The notes under the pieces were generated by a model that did not search any database, was not told where the DNA came from, and was given only the letters and a program-made list of their open reading frames with translations. Positions 42,565 to 51,236 of a stretch of 64,000 bases of DNA are shown here, piece by piece. The stretch covers positions 186,001 through 250,000 of the forward strand of contig NZ_JAAIYP010000037.1 of assembly GCF_011022235.1 (NCBI RefSeq). The letters are read 5' to 3'. Within the stretch, counting starts at the first letter, position 1. Every line of letters begins with the position of its first letter. The stretch is from Magnetospirillum aberrantis SpK. Its GTDB lineage: Bacteria > Pseudomonadota > Alphaproteobacteria > Rhodospirillales > Magnetospirillaceae. Made by a program: the position numbers and the translations under genes.

Positions 42565-43548
42565 ATGACCATCCTCGTTACCGGCGCCGCCGGCTTCATC
42601 GGTTTCCATACTTCGTTGCGGTTGTTGGCGCGGGGGGAAAAGGTGGTGGGCGTCGACAACATGAACGCCTATTACGATCCGGCGTTGAAGCAGGCGCGTC
42701 TGGCCATTTTGCGCGGCCATCCCGGTTTTTCCTTTCATCAGGCCGACATCGCCGACCGTGTCGCCATGGCCGACATCGCGACAGCCCATCCCGAAATCGA
42801 CAGCTATGTCCATCTGGCGGCCCAGGCCGGTGTGCGCCATTCGCTGAAGGCGCCGCACGACTACACCCACTCGAACGTCGAGGGGCATCTGGTCATGCTG
42901 GAACTGGCGCGGGCCAACGACAAGTGCCGGCATTTCGTCTATGCCAGCTCGTCCTCGGTCTACGGCGCCAACACAAAGCTGCCGTTCTCGGTCGAGGATC
43001 GGGTGGACCAGCCCATCTCGCTTTATGCCGCCACCAAGCGGGCCGGCGAACTGATGAGCCATTGCTATTCCCACCTGTACCGCATTCCCACCACCGGCTT
43101 GCGCTTCTTCACCGTCTACGGCCCGTGGGGGCGCCCGGACATGGCGGCCTATCTGTTCGCCCAGGCCATTCTGGCGGGCAAGCCGATCACCATCTTCAAC
43201 AACGGCGACATGCGCCGCGACTTCACCTTCATCGACGACATCGTTTCGGGGATCGTCGGGGTGCTGGACACCCCCATGGCCGATGACGGGGTGGCGCCGC
43301 CGGCGCGGGTCTACAACATCGGCAACAACCGTTCCGAACGGTTGATGGATTTCGTCGGCCTGGTCGAGCAGAACCTGGGGCGCAAGGCCGAATACAAGTT
43401 CGAGCCGATGCAGCCCGGCGATGTCAAGGAAACCTATGCCGACATCGACGCCATCGCCCGCGATGTCGGCTACGCGCCGACCACGCCGATCAGCGTCGGC
43501 GTGCCCAAGTTCATCGAGTGGTTCAAAGAGTTCCACAACGTGGGTTGA
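42565..43548 (+). CDS. NAD-dependent epimerase, UDP-glucuronate 4-epimerase-like
   Basis: This 327-residue short-chain dehydrogenase-type epimerase has the Rossmann motif ILVTGAAGFIGFHTSLRLL, VVGVDNMNAYYDPALKQARL (typical of UDP-glucuronate 4-epimerases), VYASSSSVYGANTKLPFSVE, and the catalytic SLYAATKRAGELM (YxxxK). FTVYGPWGRPDMA is also characteristic. It supplies UDP-galacturonate for polysaccharide or lipid A-type sugars. It follows the RTX gene on the same strand and may support glycan synthesis near the TPR-GT protein. Confidence 0.9.
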   Translation: MTILVTGAAGFIGFHTSLRLLARGEKVVGVDNMNAYYDPALKQARLAILRGHPGFSFHQADIADRVAMADIATAHPEIDSYVHLAAQAGVRHSLKAPHDYTHSNVEGHLVMLELARANDKCRHFVYASSSSVYGANTKLPFSVEDRVDQPISLYAATKRAGELMSHCYSHLYRIPTTGLRFFTVYGPWGRPDMAAYLFAQAILAGKPITIFNNGDMRRDFTFIDDIVSGIVGVLDTPMADDGVAPPARVYNIGNNRSERLMDFVGLVEQNLGRKAEYKFEPMQPGDVKETYADIDAIARDVGYAPTTPISVGVPKFIEWFKEFHNVG

Positions 43549-43586
43549 GCAGTTGCCATCAGGCAACGGACAGAGCGAGAGGCGTG

Positions 43587-44066
43587 ATGTCTAGCAGACG
43601 GCGTGTGATGGCGGTGCTGGTTGGCGCCGGTTTGATGTTGGCGTCGGCTGTGGCGTCGGCCCAGGCGCTGGTCGCCTTTCCGCGTTCGGACGTCGAGGTG
43701 GTGACGGCCGATGGACGCCACCATCGTTTCACGGTGGAGGTGGCCACCACGCCCGAGCAATTGGCCCAGGGACTGATGTACCGCCGCAAGATGGCCGCCG
43801 ACGCTGGCATGTTGTTTGATTTCAGAATGGAACGCCCGGTTTCCATGTGGATGCGCAACACGCTCATGCCCCTGGACATGCTGTTCATCGCCAAGGACGG
43901 TAAAGTGGTGGGGTTCAAGGAACGCGCGGTGCCCGGTTCGGAAGAGATCATCAGCGCGCCGGGCATGATTCGTGCCGTGCTGGAATTGAACGGCGGCACC
44001 GTGGCCCGGCTGGGGCTGGCGACTGGCGATCGGGTGGTTCACCCTATCTTCGCCGCGGCGCCCTGA
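43587..44066 (+). CDS. Exported DUF192 family protein
   Basis: This 159-residue protein begins with a Sec-type signal (MAVLVGAGLMLASAVASAQA) and continues with the DUF192 fold: TTPEQLAQGLMYRRKMAADA, GMLFDFRMERPVSMWMRNTL, PLDMLFIAKDGKVV, VLELNGGTVARLGLATGD. The function of the family is unknown; it is a small periplasmic domain. The start is ATG 43587 behind gagagg. Its stop is 3 bp from the convergent feo operon. Confidence 0.88.
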   Translation: MSSRRRVMAVLVGAGLMLASAVASAQALVAFPRSDVEVVTADGRHHRFTVEVATTPEQLAQGLMYRRKMAADAGMLFDFRMERPVSMWMRNTLMPLDMLFIAKDGKVVGFKERAVPGSEEIISAPGMIRAVLELNGGTVARLGLATGDRVVHPIFAAAP

Positions 44067-44069
44067 GGC

Positions 44070-44213
44070 TCATCCGCATTTTCCGCAGTTGCCGCACCCG
44101 CCGCCGCTGTCCGCCGGGCGGCAGCGCTTGCGGATGGCGCGATACAGTTTGAACACAAGCCAAGCGGCGGCCAAGCCGACGATGGCGGCGACGGTCAGGT
44201 CCTGGCCGTTCAT
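44070..44213 (-). CDS. FeoB-associated Cys-rich small membrane protein
   Basis: This 47-residue protein has one membrane segment (TVAAIVGLAAAWLVFKLY), a basic stretch (RAIRKRC) and a Cys/Gly tail CGNCGKCG. It matches the small Cys-rich proteins found after feoB. The start overlaps the feoB stop (ATGA). It may help ferrous iron transport or redox control of FeoB; its role is unknown. Confidence 0.8.
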   Translation of the reverse strand: MNGQDLTVAAIVGLAAAWLVFKLYRAIRKRCRPADSGGGCGNCGKCG

Positions 44214-46108
44214 CCGCCGGTCATCCAGCCGGCGATGCGGTAGGTGGCGAAGGCTGCGCCATAGGCCAGCGTGGTCAGGAACACGAACATCGCCGCCGGC
44301 CAGAACCGGGAATTCAGTTCGCGCCGGACCACGCCCAGCGTCGCCAGACATTGCGGCGCGAACACGTACCACGCCAGCAACGACAAGGCGGTGGGCAAGC
44401 TCCAGGAATGGGACAGCACGTTGGCCAGCGACCCGCGTAACGAATCGCCGCTGTCGGACAAGGCGTAGATGGTGCCCAAGACCCCCACCGCCACCTCGCG
44501 CGCCGCCATGCCGGGAACCAGCGCCAGGGCGATCTGCCAGTTGAAGCCGATGGGGGCGAGAAGGGGTTCCAGCGCGTGGCCGATGGCGCCGGCGATGGAA
44601 TAGCGGATAGCCGGATCGGTGGCGCCGTCGGGCGGGGCGGGAAAGCTGGCCAGGAACCACACCACCACCATCAAGGCGAAGATGGTGGTGCCGGCCCGCA
44701 TCAGGAACGCCTTGCCCTTGTCGTACAGGCCCAGCAGCACGTTGCGCGGATGCGGCAGGCGATAGGCCGGCAACTGCATCAACAGCGGTTCCCGCGCGCC
44801 CTTGAGCACCGTGCGCTTCATGACGAAGGCGACCAACAGCCCCGACAGGATGCCGGCGGCGTAAAGAGTGAACATCACCAATCCGCGCAGCCCGACCCAG
44901 CCGCCCAGGACGTCGTGGTCGGGCACGAAGGCGGCGATGATCAGGGTATAGACCGGCAACCGGGCCGAACAGGTCATCAGCGGCGCGATCATGATGGTGG
45001 CGATGCGGTCGGTGCGGTTTTCGATGGTGCGCGCCGCCATGATGCCGGGAACGGCGCAGGCGAAGCTGGACAGCAGGGGAATGAAGGCGCGGCCGTGCAG
45101 CCCGACGCCGCCCATCAGCTTGTCCAGCAGAAAGGCTGCACGGGCCATGTAGCCGGAATCCTCCAGCACCTGGATGAAGAAGAACAGCACCAGGATCTGC
45201 GGCAGGAAGATCACCACCGAGCCGACGCCGGCGATGACGCCGTCGGTGACCAGGCTGCGCAACGCCCCGTCGGGGAAGGACGCGGTGATCCAGTCGGTGC
45301 ATGCCGCCAGACCGGCGTCGATCAGTTCCATGGGGGCCTGGGCCCAACTGAACACGCCCTGGAACATCAGGAACAGCACCGTCAGCAGGATCATGAGCCC
45401 GGCGAAGGGGTGCAACAGAACCTTGTCCAGCCGTCGCGTCGCCATATGCGGCTGGGCCGGGGCGTGGATGGCGCGGGCCAGGATGCGTTCGACCTCGCGC
45501 GTCAGGTCGCGCAACTGGTGCGAGGACGGCTCACTCCAGCCGCATTCGGTGCGCCGTACCGCCCAACCTTCGCTTTCGGCCACCTGGAGGGTGCGGTCGA
45601 TCTGGTCCAACAGCGGCTGGATGCCGCCTTTCTTGATGGCGACGGTGGGCACCACCGGCATGCCCAGTTCCGCCGACAACACCGCCGGGTCGACCCCCAA
45701 CCCCTGTTTCTCGGCGGCGTCCATCATGTTGAGCGCCAGGATCGCCGGCAGGCCCAGTTGTTTGAGTTCCAGCGCCAGCCGCAGCGCCAGCCGCAGGTTG
45801 GTGGCGTCGGCGACGAAAACGATGGCGTCGGGCACGTCCTCGCCGTCCATGCGGCCCAGCACCACGTCGCGGGTCACCGCCTCGTCGGGCGAGCGGGCGC
45901 GCAACGAATAGGTGCCGGGCAGGTCCAGCACCTTGACGCGGGTGCCGGCCGGGCTGTGGAAGTTGCCTTCCTTCTTTTCGACGGTGACGCCGGCATAATT
46001 GGCCACCTTATGGCGGCTGCCGGTCAGGGCGTTGAACAGGGCTGTCTTGCCGCTGTTGGGGTTGCCGACCAGCGCGACGCGCGGCGGCGGGATGTCGTCG
46101 CTCATCAA
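44210..46108 (-). CDS. feoB: Ferrous iron transporter FeoB
   Basis: This 632-residue inner-membrane protein takes up Fe(II). The N-terminal G domain shows VALVGNPNSGKTALFNALTG (G1), DLPGTYSL (G3) and LNMMD (G4, here NMMD). After about residue 250 come the two Gate motifs typical of FeoB membrane domains (ILVLFFFIQVLEDSGYMARA, SSFACAVPGIMAARTIENRT) and the core segments. The length is typical for the shorter alphaproteobacterial type. It starts by overlapping the feoA stop and ends overlapping the Cys-rich gene, so three genes form one operon. Confidence 0.95.
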   Translation of the reverse strand: MMSDDIPPPRVALVGNPNSGKTALFNALTGSRHKVANYAGVTVEKKEGNFHSPAGTRVKVLDLPGTYSLRARSPDEAVTRDVVLGRMDGEDVPDAIVFVADATNLRLALRLALELKQLGLPAILALNMMDAAEKQGLGVDPAVLSAELGMPVVPTVAIKKGGIQPLLDQIDRTLQVAESEGWAVRRTECGWSEPSSHQLRDLTREVERILARAIHAPAQPHMATRRLDKVLLHPFAGLMILLTVLFLMFQGVFSWAQAPMELIDAGLAACTDWITASFPDGALRSLVTDGVIAGVGSVVIFLPQILVLFFFIQVLEDSGYMARAAFLLDKLMGGVGLHGRAFIPLLSSFACAVPGIMAARTIENRTDRIATIMIAPLMTCSARLPVYTLIIAAFVPDHDVLGGWVGLRGLVMFTLYAAGILSGLLVAFVMKRTVLKGAREPLLMQLPAYRLPHPRNVLLGLYDKGKAFLMRAGTTIFALMVVVWFLASFPAPPDGATDPAIRYSIAGAIGHALEPLLAPIGFNWQIALALVPGMAAREVAVGVLGTIYALSDSGDSLRGSLANVLSHSWSLPTALSLLAWYVFAPQCLATLGVVRRELNSRFWPAAMFVFLTTLAYGAAFATYRIAGWMTGG

Positions 46109-46395
46109 CTGGCCTTTTGCACGTCGAGACGGCGCACCAGGATGGCGTCGGCCTCGGCCCGGCGCAGGGCGACCGTGTGATCGGCGACCCTGACGGCGAT
46201 GGGATCGCGCCTTGGGAAGCCCTCGTGCAGGATTTCCACCACGGCCCCTTCGACGAAGCCCATTTCGATCAGCCGGCGCTCAAGCTCTCCCTTGGGCAAC
46301 GGGGTTTTGACGGCGTTTTCGTCCAAGGCGGTGATTTCCGCCCGCGTGCCCTTCGCCAAGGTGCCCAGGGGCAATGTCTTTCCTGTGTCCTGCAT
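46105..46395 (-). CDS. feoA: Ferrous iron transport protein FeoA
   Basis: This 96-residue SH3-like protein shows LPLGTLAKGTRAEITAL, ELERRLIEMGFVEGAVVEIL and DPIAVRVADHTVALRRAEAD, the FeoA hallmarks. It acts with FeoB. I start at ATG 46395, with GAGG 9 bp before it; ATG 46449 has no ribosome site. A perfect inverted repeat upstream (46452-46469) could be the iron-responsive operator. Confidence 0.92.
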   Translation of the reverse strand: MQDTGKTLPLGTLAKGTRAEITALDENAVKTPLPKGELERRLIEMGFVEGAVVEILHEGFPRRDPIAVRVADHTVALRRAEADAILVRRLDVQKAS

Positions 46396-46451
46396 GGGGA
46401 AATGCCTCGATGCCTGATCCTCAGGCTGGGGAAGGGCGGCGGATTTCATAC

Positions 46452-46469
46452 ATTCGTGAAATTACGAAT
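46452..46469. promoter_or_regulatory. Inverted repeat upstream of feo operon
   Basis: ATTCGT-GAAATT-ACGAAT is a perfect 6-bp inverted repeat in an AT-rich stretch about 60 bp before feoA. It is a candidate operator for an iron regulator (Fur, Irr or similar), but it does not match a Fur box closely. Confidence 0.4.
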
Positions 46470-46548
46470 AAGCTGCAATGGGAAAATCAGCAAAAGATAT
46501 ATGACCCAGGGGCCGGGCGGCCATGTGCCGCCCGGCATAGGCTTCTCT

Positions 46549-47631
46549 TCAGCCCTTCACATAACTTTCCATCGAACGGACCAGATAGACGTTGTTGGGA
46601 AGCTTGTCCGTCGAGATGTAGCCTGGGGCGGCGTCGATCAAGGCCGGTATGCGGTTGACCAGGGTGGCGCAGGTCAGTTCCACCGTGGCTGGACGGTCGA
46701 CGGTGATGGTGACGTCGGGTTCGCCCTCGAAACACCATTCGTTGCGGTCGAACTCGTCCGGGGCGTAGACCTTGCCGATGCATTGGGTTTCGAGCGTGAT
46801 GCCTTCGGCGGTTTCGGTGACCACCACCGCCGACATGCCGGTGGCGCAGCCGGCCTTGATGGTCATGCCCAACGTCGAGGAGTGCAGGTCGGTTGCGTGG
46901 GTCATGGGCAGGCATTTTTGCACCTGCGACACTGCCGTCAGGCCCAGCCGCGCGCATAGCCAGCCGTTCTGGTTCCACATGTAGCTGGGGGCGACCTCGC
47001 CGGTGGTGATCTTTTGTGCGATGTCCCGAGAGCCGAGATCGTTGTTGCAACCCAGCTGTTCCGCGAACTCGGCCAGGGTCAGGCCGGCACCATGGGCACG
47101 GGCCAGGGCGATGCCGTAATCCTCGACGTTGTAGCTGCTGGAGCCGACGATGCGGGTCAATTTGTGCAGCGACCCGGCCAAGGTGTCGACCAGGACGCCC
47201 CAATACATGTCGGGATAGCCGCTGCCCGCCAGGGTGCAACCGTGCTGTTTGGCAAGGGCGTCCAGTTCGGCGGTGATGGCGGGGGACGAGTTCCACGGGA
47301 AGATGGCTTCCTCGGCGGTGGCGATGGCGTTGACGCCGTTACGCGCGCAGGCGGTGAAGGCTTCCCCGACGTCCGCCATGGTGCTGAGGGTGGCGATGAC
47401 GCAGACGTCGGGCTTGCGTTCGGCCAGGATACGTTCAGCGTCGCGGGCGTCGGACACGACGACCCCCAGGGTTTTTCCGCCGCCGATGATTTCGCCGATG
47501 TCCTTGCCGATCACCGCCGGGTTGACGTCGAAGGCGGCGACGATGTCCGCCCCCTTTTCCAGTAGATAACGCATCAGATAGACGCTCATCTTGCCGCAGC
47601 CGTACTGGGCGGCCTTGACCTTGCGGAGCAT
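46549..47631 (-). CDS. NAD(P)-dependent dehydrogenase, 2,4-diaminopentanoate dehydrogenase-like
   Basis: This 360-residue protein has a DapB-like Rossmann N-terminus (KAAQYGCGKMSVYLMRYLLE, VCVIATLSTMADVGEAFTAC) and a C-terminal domain like that of 2,4-diaminopentanoate dehydrogenases (TLAGSGYPDMYWGVLVDTLA, PATVELTCATLVNRIPALID). Family members act on diamino acids in ornithine or proline-type degradation. The start at 47631 has GGAGG 5 bp upstream; longer frames are rejected. It is a single gene with a palindromic site upstream and no regulator gene beside it. Confidence 0.75.
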   Translation of the reverse strand: MLRKVKAAQYGCGKMSVYLMRYLLEKGADIVAAFDVNPAVIGKDIGEIIGGGKTLGVVVSDARDAERILAERKPDVCVIATLSTMADVGEAFTACARNGVNAIATAEEAIFPWNSSPAITAELDALAKQHGCTLAGSGYPDMYWGVLVDTLAGSLHKLTRIVGSSSYNVEDYGIALARAHGAGLTLAEFAEQLGCNNDLGSRDIAQKITTGEVAPSYMWNQNGWLCARLGLTAVSQVQKCLPMTHATDLHSSTLGMTIKAGCATGMSAVVVTETAEGITLETQCIGKVYAPDEFDRNEWCFEGEPDVTITVDRPATVELTCATLVNRIPALIDAAPGYISTDKLPNNVYLVRSMESYVKG

Positions 47632-47647
47632 GGTGTCCCTCCGTTTC

Positions 47648-47663
47648 ATGATCGTCCGATCAT
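47648..47663. promoter_or_regulatory. Palindromic operator upstream of dehydrogenase gene
   Basis: ATGATCG-TC-CGATCAT is a perfect 7-bp inverted repeat 17 bp before the dehydrogenase start codon. The size and sequence resemble TetR/AcrR-type operators. The regulator is not encoded next to it. Confidence 0.55.
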
Positions 47664-47783
47664 TTTGCTCCGGGGGAAGGGGCGGACCAACCGGCATTTC
47701 CGGGAGGCTGAGTCGCGAAACAAGCCGGGCGCCGCCGTGGAATACTCCACGGCGCCCCGACAACACGGACAATAAGGAAAATT

Positions 47784-47858
47784 TGGAGCGGGCGAAGGGA
47801 TTCGAACCCTCGACCCCAACCTTGGCAAGGTTGTGCTCTACCCCTGAGCTACGCCCGC
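47784..47858 (-). tRNA. tRNA-Gly(GCC)
   Basis: On the minus strand the acceptor GCGGGCG pairs with CGCCCGC, the D arm reads TAGCTCAGGGGTAGAGC, the anticodon arm AACCT-TGCCAAG-GTT-like with anticodon GCC, and the T arm GAGGGTTCGAATCCC-TT. CCA is encoded (47786-47784). It lies 2 bp from tRNA-Asn on the same strand, so the two are probably co-transcribed. Confidence 0.95.
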
Positions 47859-47860
47859 TC

Positions 47861-47935
47861 TGGCTCTGGAGGAGGGATTCGAACCCCCGACCAGCCGGTT
47901 AACAGCCGGCTGCTCTACCGCTGAGCTACTCCAGA
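47861..47935 (-). tRNA. tRNA-Asn(GTT)
   Basis: On the minus strand the acceptor TCTGGAG pairs with CTCCAGA, the anticodon arm is GCCGG-CTGTTAA-CCGGC with anticodon GTT, and the T arm GGGGGTTCGAATCCC-TC is intact. CCA is encoded. It is upstream of tRNA-Gly in the same orientation. Confidence 0.95.
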
Positions 47936-48059
47936 AGCGGGCGTGCTTTTACGGCCCCTCGGCCGCCAAGTCAACCGCTTTTATACGAGCATGCGTGTCG
48001 GCCTTGGTCCAGGCGCGGACCGCGTGACAAGGTTGCGTGTGCCGCTTATCATCGCCGCC

Positions 48060-48707
48060 ATGCGTGTTTTCATCCTTGCCTTGGCTGCGATCGCGGCTGC
48101 GCCCTCCGCCCATGCCCAGATGACTTGCCGTGACAATGGCGGTTTGCCGGAACCGGCGGCGGTCACGCAAGATCAGCCGGTTGCCGGACATTTCCACCGT
48201 ATCGAGGGGAAGGGACTGGCCTGTGCCGTCAGCCAGGATGCGGGCGACGCCATGAGCCGCCATCAGCAGCCGGTCAGCTTCCTGCCCTGCCTGAAGATTG
48301 GGGCGGTAGCCATTGCCGATGGCCGCACCCAGGTCGAGGAATTGCTGGGCGAGCCCAGTCATGTCAACGACCTGGACTGGCGAACCGAGGTTCGCGTCTA
48401 TCCCATTCACCAGCGTTCCGTCCCCGAGCCCTATTATGTGGTCACCTACCAGGACGAGGTGGCGGTGGCGGTGCAATTGATCGGCCCGCCGACCGAGATG
48501 CCGGTGAGCTTTTCCGGCCTGGCGCTGGGCGATTCCCAGCAGATGGTGTTGGACCGACTGGGGAAGCCCGACAAACGCTGTGTCATTGGCGGCGCCCGGC
48601 CCGACACCTGGATGTGGGCGTCGTTCCCCATCGGCGTTGACGTTCTTGACAGCCGGGTGGTCGGGTTCAAGGTGACCTGGCCGGCGGGCCGGCCGACACC
48701 AAACTGA
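48060..48707 (+). CDS. Exported hypothetical protein
   Basis: This 215-residue protein starts at ATG 48060 with a Sec signal (MRVFILALAAIAAAPSAHAQ). The mature domain has three or four Cys and DGRTQVEELLGEPSHVND, with SGLALGDSQQMVLDRLGKPD near the end, two motifs that recall a SmpA/BamE-like or other small periplasmic fold (GxxxxxVxxxLGxPxxxx). The family is not certain. The last codons and stop lie in a 29-bp tandem repeat, so its C-terminus (AGRPTPN) has been duplicated behind the stop. Confidence 0.72.
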   Translation: MRVFILALAAIAAAPSAHAQMTCRDNGGLPEPAAVTQDQPVAGHFHRIEGKGLACAVSQDAGDAMSRHQQPVSFLPCLKIGAVAIADGRTQVEELLGEPSHVNDLDWRTEVRVYPIHQRSVPEPYYVVTYQDEVAVAVQLIGPPTEMPVSFSGLALGDSQQMVLDRLGKPDKRCVIGGARPDTWMWASFPIGVDVLDSRVVGFKVTWPAGRPTPN

Positions 48708-48752
48708 TTTCGGCGGGCCGGCCGACACCAAACTGATTTCGGCGGGCCGGCC
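48683..48752 (+). repeat. 29-bp tandem repeat, 2.4 copies, across a stop codon
   Basis: Perfect copies occupy 48683-48711 and 48712-48740 (each starting GGCGGGCCGGCCGACACC), with a 12-bp partial third copy at 48741-48752. The first copy contains the TGA of the exported protein gene. It looks like a recent slippage duplication. Confidence 0.95.
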
Positions 48753-48791
48753 GCGGGTGTTTCCACGCCCGCGGCCTTTCCTTGCATGCCG

Positions 48792-50900
48792 TCAGAAGGC
48801 GACGCGGGTGCGTAGATAGAAAGAACGTCCCGCTTCGTTGACTTGGGTGACCGCGTTGTCGAAGGAACTGGAGCGGTTAAGGTGTTCGGCGTAGGTGTGG
48901 TCGAGCAGGTTGGTGATGCCGGCATCCAGCACGAAGCCTTCGGTTACGGCATACGAGCCGTAAAGGTCGAACACGGCGTAGCCCGATGTTTCACCGGTGT
49001 CCTGGCCACTGCCTGTGGTGACGTCGTTGTCCACCCGTGTCTGGGTGGCCGCCCAACGCATCCGCGAGCCAAGAGACCAGCCTTCGGGGGCGTAAGCCAC
49101 TGATAGGCTACCAGAAAGCGGGGGAATCTGGGCGATGGCGCTGTCATCGTCCAAATTCTTCGCGTAGGTGTAGGCGATGTCGGTGGCGATGGTCCAGTTG
49201 GTGGCGACGCGGTATTGCCCGCCGATGTCGAGGCCGGCCATATGGGCGGCGACGTTGCGGTAGATGGTGGCGTTGTCGCTCTTGAGGATGCCCGACTGGC
49301 CACGGGCGGAATCCCTGAGGATGAAGTCCTGAACCCGGTCGTAATAGACCGAGCCGTTCAGGCTCCAGTCCTGGGCCTTGGTCGTGGCTCCCAGGTCGAG
49401 TTGATGATGGGCCTCGGGGTCGATGTTCGGGTTGCCCACCCAGGCCTTGTTGGTTCCCAGGGGTTTGTGGGCGATGCCGCGTTCGGTGGCGTCGGCGGTG
49501 CGAACCGCACGGCTGAGACCGGCGAACAGGGTTGTTCCGCCCACATCCTGTTCGAAGCGAATCAGGCCGCCGAGGTTGTTTTCCGTTTGGTCGCCCGCAC
49601 GTTTGCCGTAATAGGCGCTGTAAAGGTCGTTGGCTGTGTTGTAGGTGCCGGTGTTTTGGCTGGTGGTCTGGTCGGCGGCGCCGTAATCCACCGCGACATG
49701 ATCGTATCGTGCACCCAGCTTGAGACGGCGGGCCGACTGGAATGGAATGGTGCCTTCCCCGAACAGGCCGTATTGGCCGATGGTGACATCGGGCCAGGTC
49801 ACGGACTCGAGATAGGCGTCGCTTTCCAGATCGACTGCACTGCCGACCCGGCTATAGCGGCGGGCGTCGCGGTTGTTGACCTGGACATCCATGCCGGTGG
49901 TCAGTTTGGTGTCGCCCACCAACCAATCCGCGGCGAACTGGCCGCCATAGGTGTCCGAATCGGCGTCCACCACGTTTCGTCTGGTGGCGGCTGAGGCCGG
50001 GACGCGCAGGGAGTAATTGTCCATCACATGGTCGAGCAGCGAGGCGTAGGCGTTGAAACGCACCGTATCCAACGCACCGGTGGCCAGCCTGCGGGTTTCG
50101 AACTTGAGCCGGATGGTGTCTGTTTCGTCCAGGGGGGCGTCCATGCTCGCTCCGGCGAACAGCACGTCCTCGGCTTTGTTGTATTGGTAGCCAAGGGACA
50201 ACAGGGTGTCGCGGGGTGTCCACCCCGCTTCGAGCCCGCCGCCGAATTGACTGAAGGCGGCGCGGACTTTCTGGTCGTTGCCATCCTTGTAATTCTCGCC
50301 ACTTTTCCAGTTGCCGCCGCCACGGACGTAGCCGGCTTCGGTGCCGCCGGTGGCCTGAAGCCAGCCGTCACGGGTGGCGCCGTTGGAATCGTAACCGCCG
50401 CCGGCCTTGACCGCATAGGGTTTGTCCGCCGTCACCTTGGGAGGGTCGCGGTCGAAACGGATCGTGCCGCCGGTGGCGCCGGGACCGTTGGTGACGCTTT
50501 GATAGCCCTTGATCACCGTGACCCTGTCCATGGTTTCGGGGGCGATGGTCGAGGTTGGAGGGTCCATGCGGTTGGGGCAGCCGCCGAAAGTGAAGGCGCC
50601 GTCGTTGATGATGTTGAGTTGGTTGCTTTTCTGTCCCCGGATCACGGGGTCGACGCCGTGTCCGCCCATGCGGCCGGCGCTGATTCCTGGAACCGAACGC
50701 AGCAGTTCGCCAGCATCGACGGCGGGCGGGATCGTGGGATCGTTCAGATCGATGGTGATCTGATTAGGATCGGCGGGTGGTTCGGCGATGACCTCCACCT
50801 CGGGCAGAACGTATTGAGCCCAGGCGTGAGTGGGGGCGACGGCCGACAGTGTCAGGGCCGCCAGTGATACGCCGGACAGCCGGAAAGAATGGCTCTTCAT
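48792..50900 (-). CDS. TonB-dependent copper receptor (OprC/NosA-like)
   Basis: This 702-residue outer-membrane receptor has a signal peptide (SLAALTLSAVAPTHAWAQ), a TonB plug (VDAGELLRSVPGISAGRMGG, IINDGAFTFGGCPNRMDPPT, VIKGYQSVTNGPGATGGTIR) and a barrel ending LRTRVAF, with the terminal Phe for barrel insertion. GGCPNRMDPPTS is the signature of copper receptors of the OprC/NosA type. A copper role is also suggested by the DUF2946-type gene upstream. Ribosome site: aggggag. Confidence 0.9.
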   Translation of the reverse strand: MKSHSFRLSGVSLAALTLSAVAPTHAWAQYVLPEVEVIAEPPADPNQITIDLNDPTIPPAVDAGELLRSVPGISAGRMGGHGVDPVIRGQKSNQLNIINDGAFTFGGCPNRMDPPTSTIAPETMDRVTVIKGYQSVTNGPGATGGTIRFDRDPPKVTADKPYAVKAGGGYDSNGATRDGWLQATGGTEAGYVRGGGNWKSGENYKDGNDQKVRAAFSQFGGGLEAGWTPRDTLLSLGYQYNKAEDVLFAGASMDAPLDETDTIRLKFETRRLATGALDTVRFNAYASLLDHVMDNYSLRVPASAATRRNVVDADSDTYGGQFAADWLVGDTKLTTGMDVQVNNRDARRYSRVGSAVDLESDAYLESVTWPDVTIGQYGLFGEGTIPFQSARRLKLGARYDHVAVDYGAADQTTSQNTGTYNTANDLYSAYYGKRAGDQTENNLGGLIRFEQDVGGTTLFAGLSRAVRTADATERGIAHKPLGTNKAWVGNPNIDPEAHHQLDLGATTKAQDWSLNGSVYYDRVQDFILRDSARGQSGILKSDNATIYRNVAAHMAGLDIGGQYRVATNWTIATDIAYTYAKNLDDDSAIAQIPPLSGSLSVAYAPEGWSLGSRMRWAATQTRVDNDVTTGSGQDTGETSGYAVFDLYGSYAVTEGFVLDAGITNLLDHTYAEHLNRSSSFDNAVTQVNEAGRSFYLRTRVAF

Positions 50901-51236
50901 ATGGAAAACTCCCCTTATTACAGACGGTTCAGGTTGTTCGTGTCATCCGGGGAGGTGGCGAGCGGGCTTGATAGGGCACAGTGCGGGCGCTCGCCCGTTC
51001 GAAAGGAACGGCCGTGCAATGCCCGGTCTGGGCATGCGTTCCCATTGAGCCGGGCTGCTGCCATGGCTGCACCTGGAACGGTGTGGCAAGGGTGTTGGAT
51101 ATGCCACGGCACACGTGTTTCGGCATGCCAATGGCGAAAGCCGGTGACGTGGTGGTCACGGCCTGCTCCAGACGCAGGAATTTCCAAGGTGGCCGGAGCG
51201 GCGAAGCCGCCGGCCAGACGGATCATTCTGTCGGGA
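50901..51236. other. 336-bp gap upstream of copper receptor, no gene seen
   Basis: Frames are open on both strands but read as shadow sequence. The stretch holds several short palindromes, including GGGCGAGCGCCC near 50980 and CCGGCGGCTTCGCCG-like sequence near 51210. It probably carries the promoter of the copper receptor; I see no convincing riboswitch. Confidence 0.4.

Noticed and set aside
48683-48752. CRISPR-like repeats
   Set aside because: The copies are directly adjacent with no spacers and there are no cas genes, so it is a simple tandem duplication.
50901-51236. Cobalamin-type riboswitch upstream of the TonB receptor
   Set aside because: Short stretches resemble parts of the consensus, but the core order does not fit, and the receptor has a copper signature (CPNRMDPPT) rather than a BtuB one.
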